Assembly (NCBI GenBank): GCA_001662425.1 | Contig: BDDC01001544.1 | Location: forward strand, 702 to 24,324 | Reading direction: 5' to 3' | DNA length: 23,623 nucleotides | DNA from: Chlamydomonas sphaeroides | Lineage: Eukaryota; Chlorophyta; Chlorophyceae; Chlamydomonadales; Chlamydomonadaceae | In this document: positions 21,927 through 23,623 of the stretch, piece by piece | Layout: each line of letters begins with the position of its first letter | Numbering within the stretch: position 1 is the stretch's first letter | Position numbers and translations under genes: made by a program | The notes under the pieces: generated by a model | The model's database searches: none | Told to the model about the DNA's origin: nothing | What the model saw: only the letters and a program-made list of their open reading frames with translations

Positions 21927-22182
21927 CGGGGATGATAACTACACTTCTGCTCGCTCGTCGTGACCTGATGTGATGCATTGAAAGAGTGCGTTGTGCTAGG
22001 GTACGTGGGGTATTGCCGGCAGCTTACGCGCGGCCTCGCCAGGAGTTCGCGCCTGGGCAATCCCATGAGGTTTCTCCCCGTCGTACCCCAGCGCCCGGCA
22101 GGTGTTGCAAACGGCGCGCATTAGAAAGCCCAAAAGACTTGCATTCAGAGCCAAAAGCGACGCCTCATCGCGCCCAGTCGGG

Positions 22183-22206
22183 CCAGGGATGGGGCGCCAT
22201 CCCTGG
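22183..22206. repeat. Perfect 10-bp inverted repeat (hairpin)
   Basis: The arms CCAGGGATGG and CCATCCCTGG are separated by GGCG. Related modules (CGTCCCTGGCC, CCTTCCCTGGGATGGG) follow up to about 22246, giving further pairing possibilities. It lies in the divergent 5' region. Confidence 0.85.
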
Positions 22207-22271
22207 GCCCGTCCCTGGCCGATGGGCCGGCCTTCCCTGGGATGGGTACATTGCTGGCGTGCAGTGCTGGC

Positions 22272-22309
22272 CAAGAATAAAGAGCGTGCTTGACAAGAAT
22301 AAAGAGCGT
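22272..22309. repeat. 16-bp direct repeat, period 22
   Basis: CAAGAATAAAGAGCGT occurs at 22272-22287 and 22294-22309, separated by GCTTGA. It is AT-richer than its surroundings and lies about 265 bp upstream of the secreted-protein start codon. Confidence 0.85.
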
Positions 22310-22573
22310 CGTAGTCCAGCGTCGGTTTTGCGCCATTGCAACCTGCGCAGCCAGTCCGCAACAGCAGTAGCTGCTGAGCGTGTCGCATTTGTTGCAGCGA
22401 TAATCAGCATTTCAGCGATTTGACTTGCTGTCGGCGCCGAAGGCGGACCGTCAGCCCTTGCTGCTGCCGACGCGTGTACCCCGGCGCGTGCAGGGTACTC
22501 GGACAGCCCCGCTGTGCTCTGGGGCCCCTGTGCCGTTCCTGTGCGCGCGAAGACGCCCTCTCGCCGTTGCTTC

Positions 22574-23623
22574 ATGGGGGCGTCGGTGGCGCGATGGCCG
22601 CTGTCGGCAGCCCTGGTCCTCCTGGCTGCCGCGGCGGCCAGCGGCCAGGTGGCGCAGCCCATCGGCGGCTGGCGCTACCTGACAGACCACTTTTTCGGCG
22701 TCCTGACCGCCGACTGGGCCGCGGCGGGGTCGGCCGTGTCCATTGCGCAGCCCGGCGCCGAAGTCATCAACAGGCTTGGCAGCGTGCGCTGGACCCCCAG
22801 TGACCTGCAGCTGTGGCGCTTCGAGCAGGTCGGCCAGGACACCTCGGTCGTGGTGCTGCGGGCCAACCCCAGGCTATGCCTCAATATGACGGGCGCTGCC
22901 AGCACGCCGCGCCGCTGGCGGAGCGCGCTGGCGCAGCGCCAGCCACGTGGCGTGGCCGGCGCCGGCGCAGCGCGCGGCGCGCGCAGCCTGCTCAACCACG
23001 CTAGGTATGACTACGACTTCGGAGACTTTTACAACTATGGTGCGGCGGGCGGCTGGTGGGGCGCTTGGGCGCCCGCGGCAGGGTGGGGCGCTGGGATGCT
23101 CGCCGGGGAGCACACGCTGCCCGCCGTGGGGCCCCTCACGCGCTTGCTGCGGTTGGCAGTGTATGGAGCGCCATGCGGTCTCCGTCAGCTGCCCCACTGC
23201 CAGCCCCGCTGCCCTACGCTGCCCGCCTCCCCCCTTCCCCTCAGACTACGACTACGACTACCAGCACGGCCCCACCGGCCCCATCATGTGGGCCGTGGAC
23301 CTGGCGGACTGCAACCCTAGGAGCGGGTGAGGCGGTCCCCTGGGCCCTGGACTGGGCTGGTGGTAGGGAGGTAGCACAAGCACGCCCGGAAGGTGGCGGG
23401 GCCGGCGCCGGCAGCCCAGCGGCTGAGTGCTGCCACGCGGACCACACGCGGGAGGGCGGTGCGGCAGGGCGTCACGCCGGCGCAGACTGGGCTGCAGCTT
23501 TGAGCCATCCCCGCCCTTCATCACCCAAACGACAGGTTCCAACTCTTCACCGTCCTCGACATATACGGCAGCCTGCCGGCGCCCGCCGACGGCGCCGCCA
23601 CCTTCACCTGGGGCCTGCGCAAC
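22574..23623 (+). CDS. Secreted protein with Tyr/Asp-rich segment, unknown function (5' part only)
   Basis: Exons: 22574-23039, 23245-23326, 23536 to the window edge; all GT/AG and phase-consistent. The first donor is placed at 23040 rather than at the GTATGA at 23005, because only the former keeps the next exon in frame. Residues 1 to about 25 form a signal peptide (Arg-Trp, then SAALVLLAAAAASG), so the protein enters the secretory pathway. The mature part begins QVAQPIGGWRYLTDHFFGV. It contains SDLQLWRFEQVGQ and LRANPRLCLNMTG, faintly like a beta-trefoil lectin repeat, with an N-glycosylation sequon at Asn-Met-Thr. An Arg/Ala-rich stretch follows, then the acidic-aromatic YDYDFGDFYNYDYDYDYQHG across the first intron, and PTGPIMWAVDLADC. 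I do not recognise a family. A cell-wall or extracellular-matrix protein is possible. The gene is truncated by the window edge. Confidence 0.75.

Larger units (their letters stand above)
21927..22573. promoter_or_regulatory. Divergent 5' region between the recombinase and secreted-protein genes
   Basis: The region lies between two start codons that point away from each other and should contain both 5' UTRs and promoters. I see no exon. It contains a strong inverted repeat and a short direct repeat, listed separately. It is also where an element end would lie if the recombinase is mobile; no terminal repeat could be defined by eye. Confidence 0.4.

Overview
The window reads as nuclear DNA of a green alga, probably a volvocine or Chlamydomonas-like chlorophyte. 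The signs are very GC-rich sequence with third-codon G/C, genes cut into many short exons with GTGAG/GTGCG donors and CGCAG/GCAG acceptors, CAG-repeat low complexity, TGTAA polyadenylation motifs, and chloroplast transit peptides ending near a V-x-A motif. All gene models were spliced by hand from the sequence; exon ends were accepted where the splice dinucleotides and reading phase agree.

Layout, left to right. (1) 1-1504: no supportable gene; downstream flank and 3' UTR of the next gene. (2) 1505-5748, minus: nine-exon gene for an EGY1-type chloroplast site-2 zinc metalloprotease (599 aa, phases consistent throughout). (3) 6539-9088, minus: eight-exon gene for a 156-aa, probably chloroplast-targeted membrane protein that I do not recognise. 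(4) 9466-15494, plus: large kelch-repeat gene, interrupted by a 328-base run of N at 12160-12487; the exons after the gap encode an Ala/Leu-rich helical region that may be the same protein or a second gene. Genes 3 and 4 are divergent and share a 377-bp 5' region. (5) 16869-21926, minus: the most interesting locus, a multi-exon Crypton-like tyrosine recombinase. Its order is basic AT-hook-like N-terminus, acidic linker, core-binding region, catalytic YR domain, glutamine-rich repeats, GCR1_C-like DNA-binding region and HMG-box-like C-terminus. It has two frame inconsistencies near its 5' end. (6) 22574 to the right edge, plus: start of a secreted protein with a Tyr/Asp-rich segment, running out of the window.

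The two organelle-directed genes (2 and 3) lie in tandem on the minus strand, but nothing shows that they act together. The recombinase gene lies convergent to the kelch gene and divergent from the secreted-protein gene, as expected of an element, or a domesticated descendant, sitting between host genes. Several short tandem repeats lie in introns and UTRs. No rRNA, tRNA or CRISPR array was seen.
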